The translations under genes were made by a program, and so were the position numbers. A DNA stretch of 64,000 nucleotides. Origin: Kribbella qitaiheensis. GTDB lineage: Bacteria; Actinomycetota; Actinomycetes; Propionibacteriales; Kribbellaceae. The stretch spans positions 2,294,001-2,358,000 of the forward strand of contig NZ_CP043661.1 of the NCBI RefSeq assembly GCF_014217565.1, in the 5' to 3' direction. Shown one piece after another: positions 26,990 to 35,696 of the stretch (position 1 is its first letter; every line of letters begins with the position of its first letter). The notes beneath the pieces are model-generated. The model made no database searches, had not been told where the DNA came from, and saw only the letters and a program-made list of their open reading frames with translations.

Positions 26990-27453
26990 CCTAGTCGCCT
27001 GGTCGCCTGACAGGCGGGGTTCGTCGGCCAGGGCGGTCTCGGTTTGGGTGCTGAAGAGGAGCAGCGCGGTTTCAAGGCTGAGGTCCACGTCGTTGTCGCC
27101 GGTGGTGTAGGAGGTGACGAGTTGTCCGGCGCGACCGGGCAACTCGTCGGCCGGGTAGCTGTGCCCGTGGAACGAGTCCGGGGTCGCCGAGATGATCGCT
27201 GGCGAACTTCTGCAGGTCGCCGGCGTATTGCTGCGCGGTGGTATCGCCGGCCACGGATGCTTTCGCATCGTGAGTACCAGGCCAGCGACAGCAGTAGGGC
27301 AGCTCGCGCCTGCTGCTCGGTTCCTGCCCAGGCGCGCAGCAGGTGCGGGGATCGCGCGGCGATCATCGGATCGCCATCGGCACCGGCCAAGGCCTCGAAC
27401 AGCATCGGGGTGAGTCGAACTATCTGCGCCATGATCAGGTCGTTGTCGTCCAC
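26990..27453 (-). pseudogene. Frameshifted gene remnant, unknown family
   Basis: Reading the minus strand, a protein-like sequence starts at GTG 27453 or ATG 27432 (MAQIVRLTPMLFEALAG, HLLRAWAGTEQQARAALL). It then changes frame near 27270 (to AGDTTAQQYAGDLQKFAS), and again near 27190 (to DSFHGHSYPADELPGRA and SYTTGDNDVDLSLETALLLF). One frame alone is not a sensible protein, but the joined pieces have normal composition. Family not recognised. It lies among other decayed genes. Confidence 0.5.
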
Positions 27454-27485
27454 TGCTCCAGTCTGAGTGCTCACCGGCACGGCGT

Positions 27486-27734
27486 GGGGTAGGTCTGGAC
27501 AAGGGGATCCTCTTCCCACTCAGCGACCAGGCTGGGTCCCACCCTGACCCATGCCGGGGTTGGTGGCGAAGCGTGATCATTGACCTTGAAGCTGCGATCA
27601 GCAAATTGGTGCAGGCCGGGATCATCAAGCAGGTCTTCCCCGGCGCTGTGTGGGCCGTCGGTGACGCTGACGGAACGGTGCTCCGCGGAGCCGTCGGCGT
27701 ACTTGACCCGGACAGGTCGACGAACTTGCAGTAG
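27486..27734 (+). pseudogene. Fragment of the serine hydrolase gene with its upstream DNA
   Basis: From GTG 27573 the frame reads DLEAAISKLVQAGIIKQVF, then FPGAVWAVGDADGTVLRGAV, then VGVLDPDRS, matching the first 47 residues of the intact serine hydrolase at 5607-6650, and then stops at 27734. DNA similarity begins about 85 bases before the start (27488 onward against 6735 downward) and ends near 27717. It is a duplicated segment about 230 bases long, in the opposite orientation to the parent. Confidence 0.85.
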
Positions 27735-27832
27735 CGGGCAGCCGTTACCGATTTGATGCCGTCAGCAATGAAACATCGCGTGGTCTCTAGCCGATGTTCC
27801 CTTCAAGGGGAGAGGCTGGGGGAGTTGGGGAG

Positions 27833-28033
27833 ATGAAGCGCTATCGCTGCACCATGTCCAGAGATCGAACGGGTGGTTTGACCGACGATGTCGCGCGTCG
27901 TCTGATCGGGTTGTGGGCGATCCTCGTCCGCGCTCCGGCAGCACCAGGACAAGACGGGCAAGATCTGGACGAGCAGTTGCTCGACGAGCTGTGTCACCCA
28001 CGCCTCGATACGACTGTCGGGCGACACCACTAG
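27833..28033 (+). CDS. Possible 66-aa protein
   Basis: ATG after GGGGAG, reading KRYRCTMSRDRTGGLTDDVA and ending GQDLDEQLLDELCHPRLD plus a short basic tail. No family recognised and third-position GC is only moderate. It lies on the opposite strand beyond the 3' end of the dnaE2 remnant and could be chance. Confidence 0.25.
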   Translation: MKRYRCTMSRDRTGGLTDDVARRLIGLWAILVRAPAAPGQDGQDLDEQLLDELCHPRLDTTVGRHH

Positions 28034-28080
28034 CCGCCTGCCTCGTCTCCCCCGTTGGCGGCGAGGCAGGCACCTCGCTG

Positions 28081-29990
28081 TCAGCGGAAGTCGCACCAGG
28101 CGGTTTTGGCGGCAGCTGTTCGAGGCGGTCGACGACGAGGTTGACGACGTCGCCTGCCCGCTCGACACGGCCGGTCGCGATCAGTGCGCTGGACCCGCGC
28201 GCAGCGGCCGCGGACTTTGTCCACACGCCCACAGAGACGATCACGTTGCAGAAACCTGTTTCGTCTTCGAGGTTCATGAAGATGACGCCGCTGGCAGTGG
28301 CTGGGCGCTGCCGGTGGGTGACCACTCCTCCGACCCGGACCCGGCGCCCAGTGGGTGCCTGCTTGAGTTCGGCCGAGGACCGCACTCCGGCGGCGCGCAA
28401 CTGGTCGCGGGCGTGCTGCATCGGATGGCCGGTCGTGGTGATGCCGGTCGACCAGAGGTCTGCCATGTCGGTCTCGATCCCGGACATGCCGGGCAGCATT
28501 GGCGGCGGCCCGGCCGACCTGACACCAGCGAGCTGACCAGGTCGTTCCTGGGCTGCGCGGCCGGCTTCCCACAGGGCTTGGCGGCGTTCGAGGCCGAAAC
28601 CGTCGAACGCGCCCGCTGTCGCCAAGGCCTCGACCTGTGAGGAGTTGATCCCGGTACGGCGGACCAGATCGACCATCGAGGCGTAGGGCCCGCCTGCGTC
28701 GCGTTCGGCCACGATCAGCGCCGCGCCCTTGTCCTTGATCGTGCGGACGCCAGCCAGGCCAAGCCGCACCGCGTACGCCCCGTCGCGCCGATGCGTGGCC
28801 GTTTCGAAGGGCGCCTTCGGGTCGTACGGGCCGACGACCGGTTGTGGATCCACAAGGCAGACAGGGTCACCGGTCGGGCCGGTGAGTTCCTGGCCGTCGA
28901 CCAGGTGCTCGAGCTCGGCGTCGACACCGGATCTGTCCAGGTCCAGGCGGCGGACTTCGACGCCGTGGCGGCGTGCGTCGGCGGTCAACGACTGTGGTGA
29001 GTAGAACCCCATCGGCCGCGCCCTCAACAGCGCGGCCAGAAAAGCTGCAGGGTAGTGCAGGCGGAACCGGGTGGAGGAGTAGACGAGTAGGGCGAAGCTG
29101 ATCGAGTGGGACTCGGCGAACCCGAAGTTCGCGAAGGCCTCGATCTTGTCGTAGATCTCGTCGGCCAACTCGCCGGTGATCCCGTTGCTCGCCATCCCGG
29201 CGTACAGCTTCGTCTTCAGCGAGCTGATCTTCTCGACGCCGCGTTTGGAGCCCATCGCGCGGCGCAGCAGGTCGGCCTCGTCACCGTCGATCCCGCCGAC
29301 GGCCATCGCCATCTGCATCAACTGTTCCTGAAACAGCGGTACGCCGAGGGTCCGCGCGAGGACCGGTTCCAGCTTCGGGTGCAGGTAGGTGATCGGCTCT
29401 TCCCCGGTCCGGCGGCGGATGAACGGATGGACCGCGCCGCCCTGGATCGGGCCGGGGCCGGATCAGCGCGATCTCGGTGACCAGGTCGTAGAACCGGCGC
29501 GGCTTCAGCCGCGGCAGCGTCGCCATCTGCGCGCGGGATTCGACCTGGAACACTCCGACCGAGTCCGCGTGGCATAGCTGGTCGTACACGCCGACCTCTT
29601 CCTTCGGGATCGTGTGCAGCGTCCAGTCCTCCCCGACCGTGTCGCGGACCAGGTCGATCCAGTACTGCAGCGCGGCGAGCATCCCCAGGCCGAGCAGGTC
29701 GAACTTCACCAGCCCCATCCAGGCGCAGTCGTCCTTGTCCCACTGCAGCATGGTCCGCTGGTCCATCCGGGCGTGCTCGATCGGCACCACCTCCCCCACC
29801 GGGCCGCTCCGTCAGCACCATCCCGCCGGAGTGGATCCCCAGATGCCGGGGAAACTTCAGCAGCGTCGTGGCCATCGCGACCACCTGCGGCGGGAGACCT
29901 TCCTGGGTCTGGATGTCGCCGCTCCACCCGTCAACCTGTTTCGACCAGGCATCTTGCTGGCCTTGCGAATAGCCGAACGCTTTGGCGCCG
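28081..29990 (-). pseudogene. dnaE2: 5'-truncated, frameshifted error-prone DNA polymerase III alpha (DnaE2)
   Basis: Contains the C-terminal ~620 residues of DnaE2, the polymerase of the ImuA'-ImuB-DnaE2 mutasome. The pieces read AFGYSQGQQDAWSKQVDGW, then HLGIHSGGMVLTERP; VGEVVPIEHARMDQRTMLQW, then FDLLGLGMLAALQYW; and GIDGDEADLLRRAMGSKRG, then FAESHSISFALLVYSSTRF. Frame changes near 29810 and 29455 are each cured by removing one C from a C run. The N-terminal PHP and most of the palm are missing: homology begins only at about 29985, just before the methyltransferase gene. The natural end (DFR-stop) at 28081 is in yet another frame. Confidence 0.85.
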
Positions 29991-30007
29991 TGGCTGTGGC
30001 GGGGTGC

Positions 30008-30694
30008 ATGCTGGTAACCGTGGATCTGTCGAGCGTGCACCGTTACGGCGTTGGCGCCCGTTTCTACGATGTGCTGTCGGGCGAGCGATTGGTATACCGG
30101 ACGGGTCGGGTCGCCGCGATCGAGCTGCTGGCGCTGGGGGCTGGTGATCGGGTCCTGGATGTCGGATGTGGGACGGGCCTAAGTCTCCCCTTGCTGGTCG
30201 ATGCGGTCGGTCCTGACGGTCGGATTGTCGGAGTGGACGCGAGTTCGGAGATGCTTGAGCGTGCTCGCCGGCGCGTCGTGAGGAACCGGTGGGAGCACGT
30301 GGACCTAGTCCGGGGCGCCGCGGGCGATGTGGCTCGTCTGGCTGCTGGGCCATTCGACGCGGCACTGTTCACCTACTCTCTGGCCATCGTCGACGATTGG
30401 CGCCGAGCTTGGCGCCAGACGCTCACGCTGGTGCGCCCGGGAGGTCGGATTGCAGTGGTCGATACTGCATTGCCGATCGGCGGCTGGCGGATCTTGGCGC
30501 CGGTGGCGCGGCTGGCGATGTTCACCGGCGGGGTGCACGCGTCTCGCCAGGTCTGGCGCATGGTCGCCGCGGATACGGTCGAGACCACACATCGGGTCCT
30601 CAACGGGGGGCACGTGCACGTCGCCGTTGGTTCGGTCGTGGCCAACGACTCTAGGCCCAGCGGGACGGTCCCGGATCCCCGCGATCAGCGGTGA
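30008..30694 (+). CDS. Class I SAM-dependent methyltransferase
   Basis: A 228-aa methyltransferase with motif I RVLDVGCGTGLSLPLL, motif II RIVGVDASSEMLERAR and a later FDAALFTYSLAIVDDW and LVRPGGRIAVVD. The fold resembles UbiE/phosphatidylethanolamine-type enzymes. ATG 30008 is the first start after the dnaE2 remnant. The stop overlaps the sigma factor start (TGATG), making it the head of a long operon. Possible lipid substrate is suggested by the CDP-alcohol phosphatidyltransferase downstream; inference only. Confidence 0.88.
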   Translation: MLVTVDLSSVHRYGVGARFYDVLSGERLVYRTGRVAAIELLALGAGDRVLDVGCGTGLSLPLLVDAVGPDGRIVGVDASSEMLERARRRVVRNRWEHVDLVRGAAGDVARLAAGPFDAALFTYSLAIVDDWRRAWRQTLTLVRPGGRIAVVDTALPIGGWRILAPVARLAMFTGGVHASRQVWRMVAADTVETTHRVLNGGHVHVAVGSVVANDSRPSGTVPDPRDQR

Positions 30695-31341
30695 TGCGAC
30701 GGTCCGGGAAGGGTGCGGGGCGCCTGGCGGGTTCCCCTCGTGTGACTAGTGAGGTGGCGAGCTCTTCGGCGTCGCGCCAGGATGTGTTCCGCACGCATGT
30801 CGAACCGGAGATCGAGGTGCTGCTGCGGGTCGGTCAGACCCTGACCGGGTCGTGGGCCGATGGCGAGGATCTGGTGCAGGAGACCTTGATCCGGGCGTGG
30901 ACGGCGATCGACCGGTTCGATGGGGCGCACCCGCGCGCCTGGCTGCTGACGATCCTGCGCAACGCGCACCTGAATTCACTGCGCCGCCAACGCCCGGACC
31001 TCACTGATGACACCGCCAGTTTCGACCGTGCCCGGCCTGCCTTCGGAGCGACCGCGCCCCCTGGGCCCGAACAGACCGTCATCGATCGCGCGTTGGACGA
31101 GGACCTCGAGCGGGCCGTGGCCAGGTTGGACGAGAAGTTCCGGACCGTGTTGCTGCTGATCGACGTCGACCTGCTCACCTACACCGAGGCCGCCGAACTA
31201 CTCGGAATCCCGGTCGGCACGGTGATGTCGCGGCTCTCCCGAGCCCGCGATCGCGTCCGTCTTCAGTTGCGCGCCACCGGCGCCCTACCCACTACAGCCA
31301 CGACCGGCCGCACCGGCTCGCTCGCACAGAGGAAGCGATGA
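30694..31341 (+). CDS. ECF-type RNA polymerase sigma factor
   Basis: A 215-aa sigma-70 family protein with region 2 (GEDLVQETLIRAWTAIDRF, then HPRAWLLTILRNAHLNSLRR) and region 4 (LLIDVDLLTYTEAAELLGI, then PVGTVMSRLSRARDRVR). SigH/SigR-like layout. GTG 30691 or ATG 30694 can start it. The following gene encodes an HxxxCxxC protein whose start overlaps this stop, the usual sigma/anti-sigma pairing. Likely autoregulates this operon. Confidence 0.9.
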   Translation: MRRSGKGAGRLAGSPRVTSEVASSSASRQDVFRTHVEPEIEVLLRVGQTLTGSWADGEDLVQETLIRAWTAIDRFDGAHPRAWLLTILRNAHLNSLRRQRPDLTDDTASFDRARPAFGATAPPGPEQTVIDRALDEDLERAVARLDEKFRTVLLLIDVDLLTYTEAAELLGIPVGTVMSRLSRARDRVRLQLRATGALPTTATTGRTGSLAQRKR

Positions 31342-31613
31342 TGTCCGTCACCAGCATGTGGACCTGCCATTGGGCGCGGCGCCGTATCCAGCGCTACCTC
31401 GACGCCGACCCCGCCGCGCCGCTCACCTTCGAGGAGGTGCACCGGCTGGAGGTGCACCTGGCCACCTGTGACCGGTGCACCGCGCTGACCGACGAGTACC
31501 GCGGCGTGCGCCAGGCCCTGATCGGTTGGTCCACGCGCCGCTACCCCCACCCGGCGGCGCTCGCACGGCTGCGGGTGGCCGCCGAACAGATCATGAGCGA
31601 GGACGCCGGATGA
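31338..31613 (+). CDS. Small zinc-finger anti-sigma-like protein (zf-HC2)
   Basis: A 91-aa cytosolic protein. VHRLEVHLATCDRCTAL has the HxxxCxxC zinc-binding motif of anti-sigma factors of the ZAS type, such as RsrA. A second, upstream Cys-His pair is MWTCHWARRR. There is no transmembrane segment, so it is of the soluble redox-sensing class. GAGGAAGCG precedes the start. Probably holds the preceding sigma factor inactive until oxidation. Confidence 0.8.
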   Translation: MMSVTSMWTCHWARRRIQRYLDADPAAPLTFEEVHRLEVHLATCDRCTALTDEYRGVRQALIGWSTRRYPHPAALARLRVAAEQIMSEDAG

Positions 31614-33154
31614 CCGAGAACAGCCCAACAGACTTCACCACCGCCAAGTCTGACCCGCGCACCGCCGGGTGGCGGTCCGACGAGCTGACTCCGCCGGACG
31701 GGACCGCGTGGGACCTGCTGATCATCGGTGGTGGCACGGCCGGCATCGTCGCCGCGAAGACTGCGGCCGGTTTCGGCGCCAACGTGCTGGTGGTGGAAGC
31801 CGCTCGAACGGGCGGGGACTGCCTGTGGACGGGGTGCGTGCCGAGCAAGGCGCTGCTCGCCGCGGCGCACGCCGCCGCGGACGCGCGCACCGCGGTCCGC
31901 TACGGGGTACACGTCGACGGCGTCCGGGTCGACTTCGGTGAGGTGATGACGCACGTCCGCGCGACGATCGAGACGATCGAACCCGACGATTCGCCCGATA
32001 CCCTCCGGGCAGCCGGTGCCCACGTCGCCCACGGCCGAGCAAAGCTGTCGAGCCCGGACACCGCGGTCATCATCGATAGCTCACCAGGCACATCGGCCGG
32101 TGACGGCGTACGGGTCCGGTTTCGGCATGCCCTGATCGCGACCGGATCATCGCCGGCGATTCCGCCGATCCCCGGGCTGGCCGAGGCCGATCCGTTGACC
32201 AGCGACACGATCTGGAGCCTCACCGAACTCCCTCAGCGGCTACTTGTTCTCGGCGGCGGCAGCATCGGCTGCGAACTTGGCCAGGCGTTCGCCAGGCTCG
32301 GCTCGCACGTCAGCATCCTCGAGGAGGCGCCGAATCTGTTGCCCCGCGAAGACCCGCACGCGGCGTCGTTGCTGCTCGCCGCGCTCGCCGACGATGGCAT
32401 CTCGATCAGCAATGGTGCCCGGCTGGAATCGGTCGAACGGCGCGACAACGGCTGGCGGGGCCGCACGTCGAGCGGCTCGACGATCCCGTTCGACCGCGTA
32501 CTCGTTGCGGTCGGCCGGACACCTCACACCGCCGATCTGGGCCTCGAGGCCGCAGGTGTGACCAGCGACGACCACGGGCACGTGGTAGTCGACAAACAGC
32601 TGCGCACGAGCAACCCGCGCATCTGGGCCGCCGGTGACGTGACCGGACACCCGCAATTCACCCACGTTGCCGGCGTGCACGGCAGCCTCGCCACCAGCAA
32701 CGCGATCCTCGGATTGCACCGCAGCGTGGACACCGCGACCATCCCCCGCGTCACCTTCACCCAACCGGAGGTCGCCGCGGTCGGGGTCGCTCCGGACCAG
32801 GCAGGAGCGCACTCCGGGCTGACCGTACGCACGATCGACCACACCGACCTCGACCGGGCCGTCACCGAAGACATTCGTCGTGGCGTCACTCGCCTGGTCC
32901 TGGACCGGCGCGGCCGCATCGTCGGCGCAACCATCGTCGGCCCACGAGCGGGCGAGTCACTCGCCGAACTCGTACTCGCCGCCCGACAGGGGCTGCGTGC
33001 CCGCGATCTCGCCACGGCGATGCACGCCTACCCGACCTACGGCGACGGGCCGTGGAGGGCAGCCATCGAGCACGTGCAGTCCCAGTTGCATCGTTCCGCG
33101 CCGCGGTCGGTTCGCAAAATCCTGGCATCGCTGGCCCGGCGGCGTGCGCACTGA
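31610..33154 (+). CDS. FAD-dependent pyridine nucleotide-disulfide oxidoreductase (MerA-like)
   Basis: A 514-aa flavoprotein. FAD-binding LLIIGGGTAGIVAAKTAA follows a 33-residue N-terminal extension. The redox disulfide is GGDCLWTGCVPSKAL (Cys 71 and 76). NAD(P)-binding LLVLGGGSIGCELGQAFARL and the C-terminal FTQPEVAAVGV and dimer segment (HAYPTYGDGPW) are present. The vicinal C-terminal Cys pair of true mercuric reductases is absent, so it is more likely one of the MerA-like disulfide reductases found beside TVP38 or membrane genes. The start overlaps the zinc-finger gene (ATGA). Confidence 0.88.
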   Translation: MTENSPTDFTTAKSDPRTAGWRSDELTPPDGTAWDLLIIGGGTAGIVAAKTAAGFGANVLVVEAARTGGDCLWTGCVPSKALLAAAHAAADARTAVRYGVHVDGVRVDFGEVMTHVRATIETIEPDDSPDTLRAAGAHVAHGRAKLSSPDTAVIIDSSPGTSAGDGVRVRFRHALIATGSSPAIPPIPGLAEADPLTSDTIWSLTELPQRLLVLGGGSIGCELGQAFARLGSHVSILEEAPNLLPREDPHAASLLLAALADDGISISNGARLESVERRDNGWRGRTSSGSTIPFDRVLVAVGRTPHTADLGLEAAGVTSDDHGHVVVDKQLRTSNPRIWAAGDVTGHPQFTHVAGVHGSLATSNAILGLHRSVDTATIPRVTFTQPEVAAVGVAPDQAGAHSGLTVRTIDHTDLDRAVTEDIRRGVTRLVLDRRGRIVGATIVGPRAGESLAELVLAARQGLRARDLATAMHAYPTYGDGPWRAAIEHVQSQLHRSAPRSVRKILASLARRRAH

Positions 33155-33329
33155 GCGCCTCGCCCGGATCGATGTCGTTCGGGCCGTCGGCCGGCCACCT
33201 CGGGGTGCTCAGGCGCTCGCGATAGGGACGCCAGATCAGGCGCCGGCCGGGAAGGATCGAGGGACCTCACCGGGTTCCTGATATGCAGGCCCTCCGACCA
33301 ACCGTGGGCGGCGGCCGGGACGAACAGGA

Positions 33330-33626
33330 ATGGTGAGCATGGTTGAGGCGGCATTCAACGGGCACGTCATCGCCCGTAGCGGCGACATTCTCATCGTCGA
33401 GGGCAACCATTATTTCCCGCCCGCCGATGTTGAGGCCCGGTTCCTGAAACGCTCCTGGCTGAAGACGCTGTGCCCGTGGAAGGGCATCGCCAGCTACTAC
33501 ACGATCGAGGTCTCGGGCGCGACAGGCCGCAACGCCGCCTGGACCTACCGGCACCCCTCACCGCTGGCCCGGCGGATCAAGAACCACGTCGCGTTCAGCG
33601 GCGACGTTCGCGTGGTGGAGGTATGA
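33330..33626 (+). CDS. DUF427 domain protein
   Basis: A 98-aa beta-sandwich protein. The pattern FNGHVIARSGD, VEGNHYFPPADV, KTLCPWKGIASYYTIEV and AAWTYRHPSPLA with the final VAFSGDVRVVEV is that of DUF427, whose members have a conserved C-P-x-K-G and a W-x-Y-x-x-P. Its function is unknown; a small-ligand binding or catalytic role has been suggested for the family. ATG 33330 or 33339 may start it; the stop overlaps the radical SAM start (ATGA). Confidence 0.88.
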   Translation: MVSMVEAAFNGHVIARSGDILIVEGNHYFPPADVEARFLKRSWLKTLCPWKGIASYYTIEVSGATGRNAAWTYRHPSPLARRIKNHVAFSGDVRVVEV

Positions 33627-35047
33627 GGCTGCTGAGTCTGCTACATGACCTGGAGGTGGTGACCCGCCCGGTCCATCCTGAGACCCGCGCCGCGCTTGAT
33701 CGGCGCTGGGTCGAGCTGCCCGAGGCGGTCCGGACCCCGGCGCAGGCCCTGGGTCAGCACGCGGTCGGCTGCGAAGGCACCCACGGGGTGTTCCCGCGCT
33801 GCAATTTGGCCTGCACCCCGTGCTACCACTCACGCGACGCCAACCGGGTCGCGGTCAGCGGCAGCCATACCCAGACTGAGGTGGCCGCGCAGATGAGTCT
33901 GCTGCGCACCGTGCGTGGCCCGCGCGCCCACGCCCAGCTGATCGGTGGGGAGGTGAGCCTACTGCCGGCAGATGATCACGCCGCTGCGCTGCAGGTCATG
34001 ATCGATCATGGCCGGCAACCGATGAGTATGAGCCACGGTGACTTTGATTACGACTATCTCCGTGATCTGGCGCTGGGCCCGGAAGGGAAACCCCGGCTGA
34101 AGCGGCTGTCGTTCGCAGGGCACTTCGACATGTTGATGTTCGGGCGGCGCGGTATCGAGCGGCCCGCAGATGAGGCTTCGCTCAACCTCTACCGGCAACG
34201 ATTCGCTGACATGTTCAAGCGGCTCAAACGCGAGCACGGCGTGCGGTACTTCCTGGCCCACAATATGACCGTCACCCCGCGCAACCTCGATCAGATCGCG
34301 GCCGTGATCAGGGATTGCAAGGACTACGGCTTCGGGTTGTTCTCCTTCCAACCGGCCGCCTTCCTCGGCGATGACCGGCGCTGGCACGAGAGCTACCGCG
34401 ACGCCTCTGGCGACGAGGTGTGGGCCGAGGTCGAGAAGGGGGCGGGCTGTCGGCTGCCGTTCCGGGCGCTGCAGATCGGCGACGAGCGCTGCAACCGCAC
34501 CACCTACGGCTTCTTCCTCGGCCAGACCTACCACCCGATCCTCGACGATGAGAACCCGGCCGACCTGGCCGTGCGGGACACGTTCTTCCGTTATTTCGGC
34601 GGCGTGAGTTTCTCCGGCACGCCGCTGCCGCTGCTCACGGTCAAAATCGCCCGGGTCGTGGCCCGGCACCCGTCGCTGCTCGGGTGGTTCGGCGGTTGGT
34701 TGGCCCGGACCGTGCGCAAGGCCGGTCTCGGCAACCTGCTCCGCCATCGGATCCGGCCGGTCACCTTCGTGATGCATTCCTTCATGGACGCCGCTGATGT
34801 CGCCCCGGCCTGGGCAGGCCTGCAAGCCGGACGCGACAGCAGCGACCCGCGAATCGCCGCGACCCAGCAGCGGCTGCTCGCCTGCTCCTACGCGATGGCC
34901 CACCCCGAGACCGGTGAGCTCGTCCCCGCATGCGTCCAGCACAGTGTGCTGGACCCGGCCGAGAACATCGCACTGCGACGGCTGCTCCCGTTGACCCCGG
35001 TCACCGGCCGATCCGCTGCTTCCACCAGGCCAGGCTCGAGTGTTTGA
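33623..35047 (+). CDS. Radical SAM protein, family unknown
   Basis: A 474-aa protein whose CxxxCxxC (CNLACTPC, Cys 60, 64 and 67) lies after a 50-residue N-terminal part. HAQLIGGEVSLLPADDHA follows as the GGE-type SAM-binding strand, and DFDYDYLRDLALG and RLSFAGHFDMLMFG form the barrel. The C-terminal third is helical (ARVVARHPSLLGWFGGWLA) with HSFMDAADV. It is flanked by DUF427 and CDP-alcohol phosphatidyltransferase genes with overlapping ends, so a lipid-related reaction is conceivable; inference. Confidence 0.85.
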   Translation: MRLLSLLHDLEVVTRPVHPETRAALDRRWVELPEAVRTPAQALGQHAVGCEGTHGVFPRCNLACTPCYHSRDANRVAVSGSHTQTEVAAQMSLLRTVRGPRAHAQLIGGEVSLLPADDHAAALQVMIDHGRQPMSMSHGDFDYDYLRDLALGPEGKPRLKRLSFAGHFDMLMFGRRGIERPADEASLNLYRQRFADMFKRLKREHGVRYFLAHNMTVTPRNLDQIAAVIRDCKDYGFGLFSFQPAAFLGDDRRWHESYRDASGDEVWAEVEKGAGCRLPFRALQIGDERCNRTTYGFFLGQTYHPILDDENPADLAVRDTFFRYFGGVSFSGTPLPLLTVKIARVVARHPSLLGWFGGWLARTVRKAGLGNLLRHRIRPVTFVMHSFMDAADVAPAWAGLQAGRDSSDPRIAATQQRLLACSYAMAHPETGELVPACVQHSVLDPAENIALRRLLPLTPVTGRSAASTRPGSSV

Positions 35048-35696
35048 CACGCGGGTCCGGCGGCTGCTCGCGCCGGCCCTGGACGGTGTCGGTGCCCGGA
35101 TCGCGGACGTGGGCGTTCCGCCGCTGGCCCTGACCACGATCGGGTGGCTCGCCGGGATCGCCGCCTGCGTGGCAATAACATCCCACTCTTGGGTCCTGGC
35201 GCTGGTCTTGTGGCTGGCCAACCGGGTCCTAGACGGACTGGACGGCCCGGTCGCGCGTCAACGCGGGGCCACTGATCTGGGCGGGTTCCTCGACATCGTC
35301 GCGGACTTCAGCGTCTACGCCGGCTTCGTCGTCGCCGTCGCAATCGCCGAACCGGAGGCCCGGCTGGCGTGCCTGGCGCTGCTGACCGCGTACTACATAT
35401 CTGGGACCGCGTTCCTGGCGTTGTCCGCACTGATCGAGCGCCGGGGCGGGCGCGGCGGCGATGGACGATCGCTGCGGTTCGTCGGCGGTCTGGCCGAAGG
35501 AACCGAAACGGTCGTCGTCTACATCTTGATCTGCGTCCTACCGAGACAGGCGGAGCTGATCGCGTGGCTGTTCACCGTCGCGGTCGCCATCACAGCCGTC
35601 CAGCGCGTTGTTCTCGGCGTGCACATCCTGTGCCAGGTTCCCCCTCACCCCGCTACCGGACCGCGTGCGGTTCCCGCTCGTCAGGAGAGCCAATGA
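35040..35696 (+). CDS. ynjF-like: CDP-alcohol phosphatidyltransferase family membrane protein (YnjF-like)
   Basis: A 218-aa integral membrane enzyme with the family motif D-G-x2-A-R-x7-8-G-x3-D-x3-D: NRVLDGLDGPVARQRGATDL and the following GGFLDIVADF. These enzymes move a phosphatidyl group from CDP-diacylglycerol to an alcohol such as glycerol phosphate, inositol or serine. About five hydrophobic segments. GTG start overlaps the radical SAM stop. In E. coli, ynjF is next to the ynjBCD transporter, as here, so the association is old. Confidence 0.85.
   Translation: MFDTRVRRLLAPALDGVGARIADVGVPPLALTTIGWLAGIAACVAITSHSWVLALVLWLANRVLDGLDGPVARQRGATDLGGFLDIVADFSVYAGFVVAVAIAEPEARLACLALLTAYYISGTAFLALSALIERRGGRGGDGRSLRFVGGLAEGTETVVVYILICVLPRQAELIAWLFTVAVAITAVQRVVLGVHILCQVPPHPATGPRAVPARQESQ

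Noticed and set aside
27762..28080. Minus-strand frame continuing beyond dnaE2 as part of that protein
   Set aside because: The family-typical DFR end with stop lies at 28081 in another frame; the extension has no conserved sequence.
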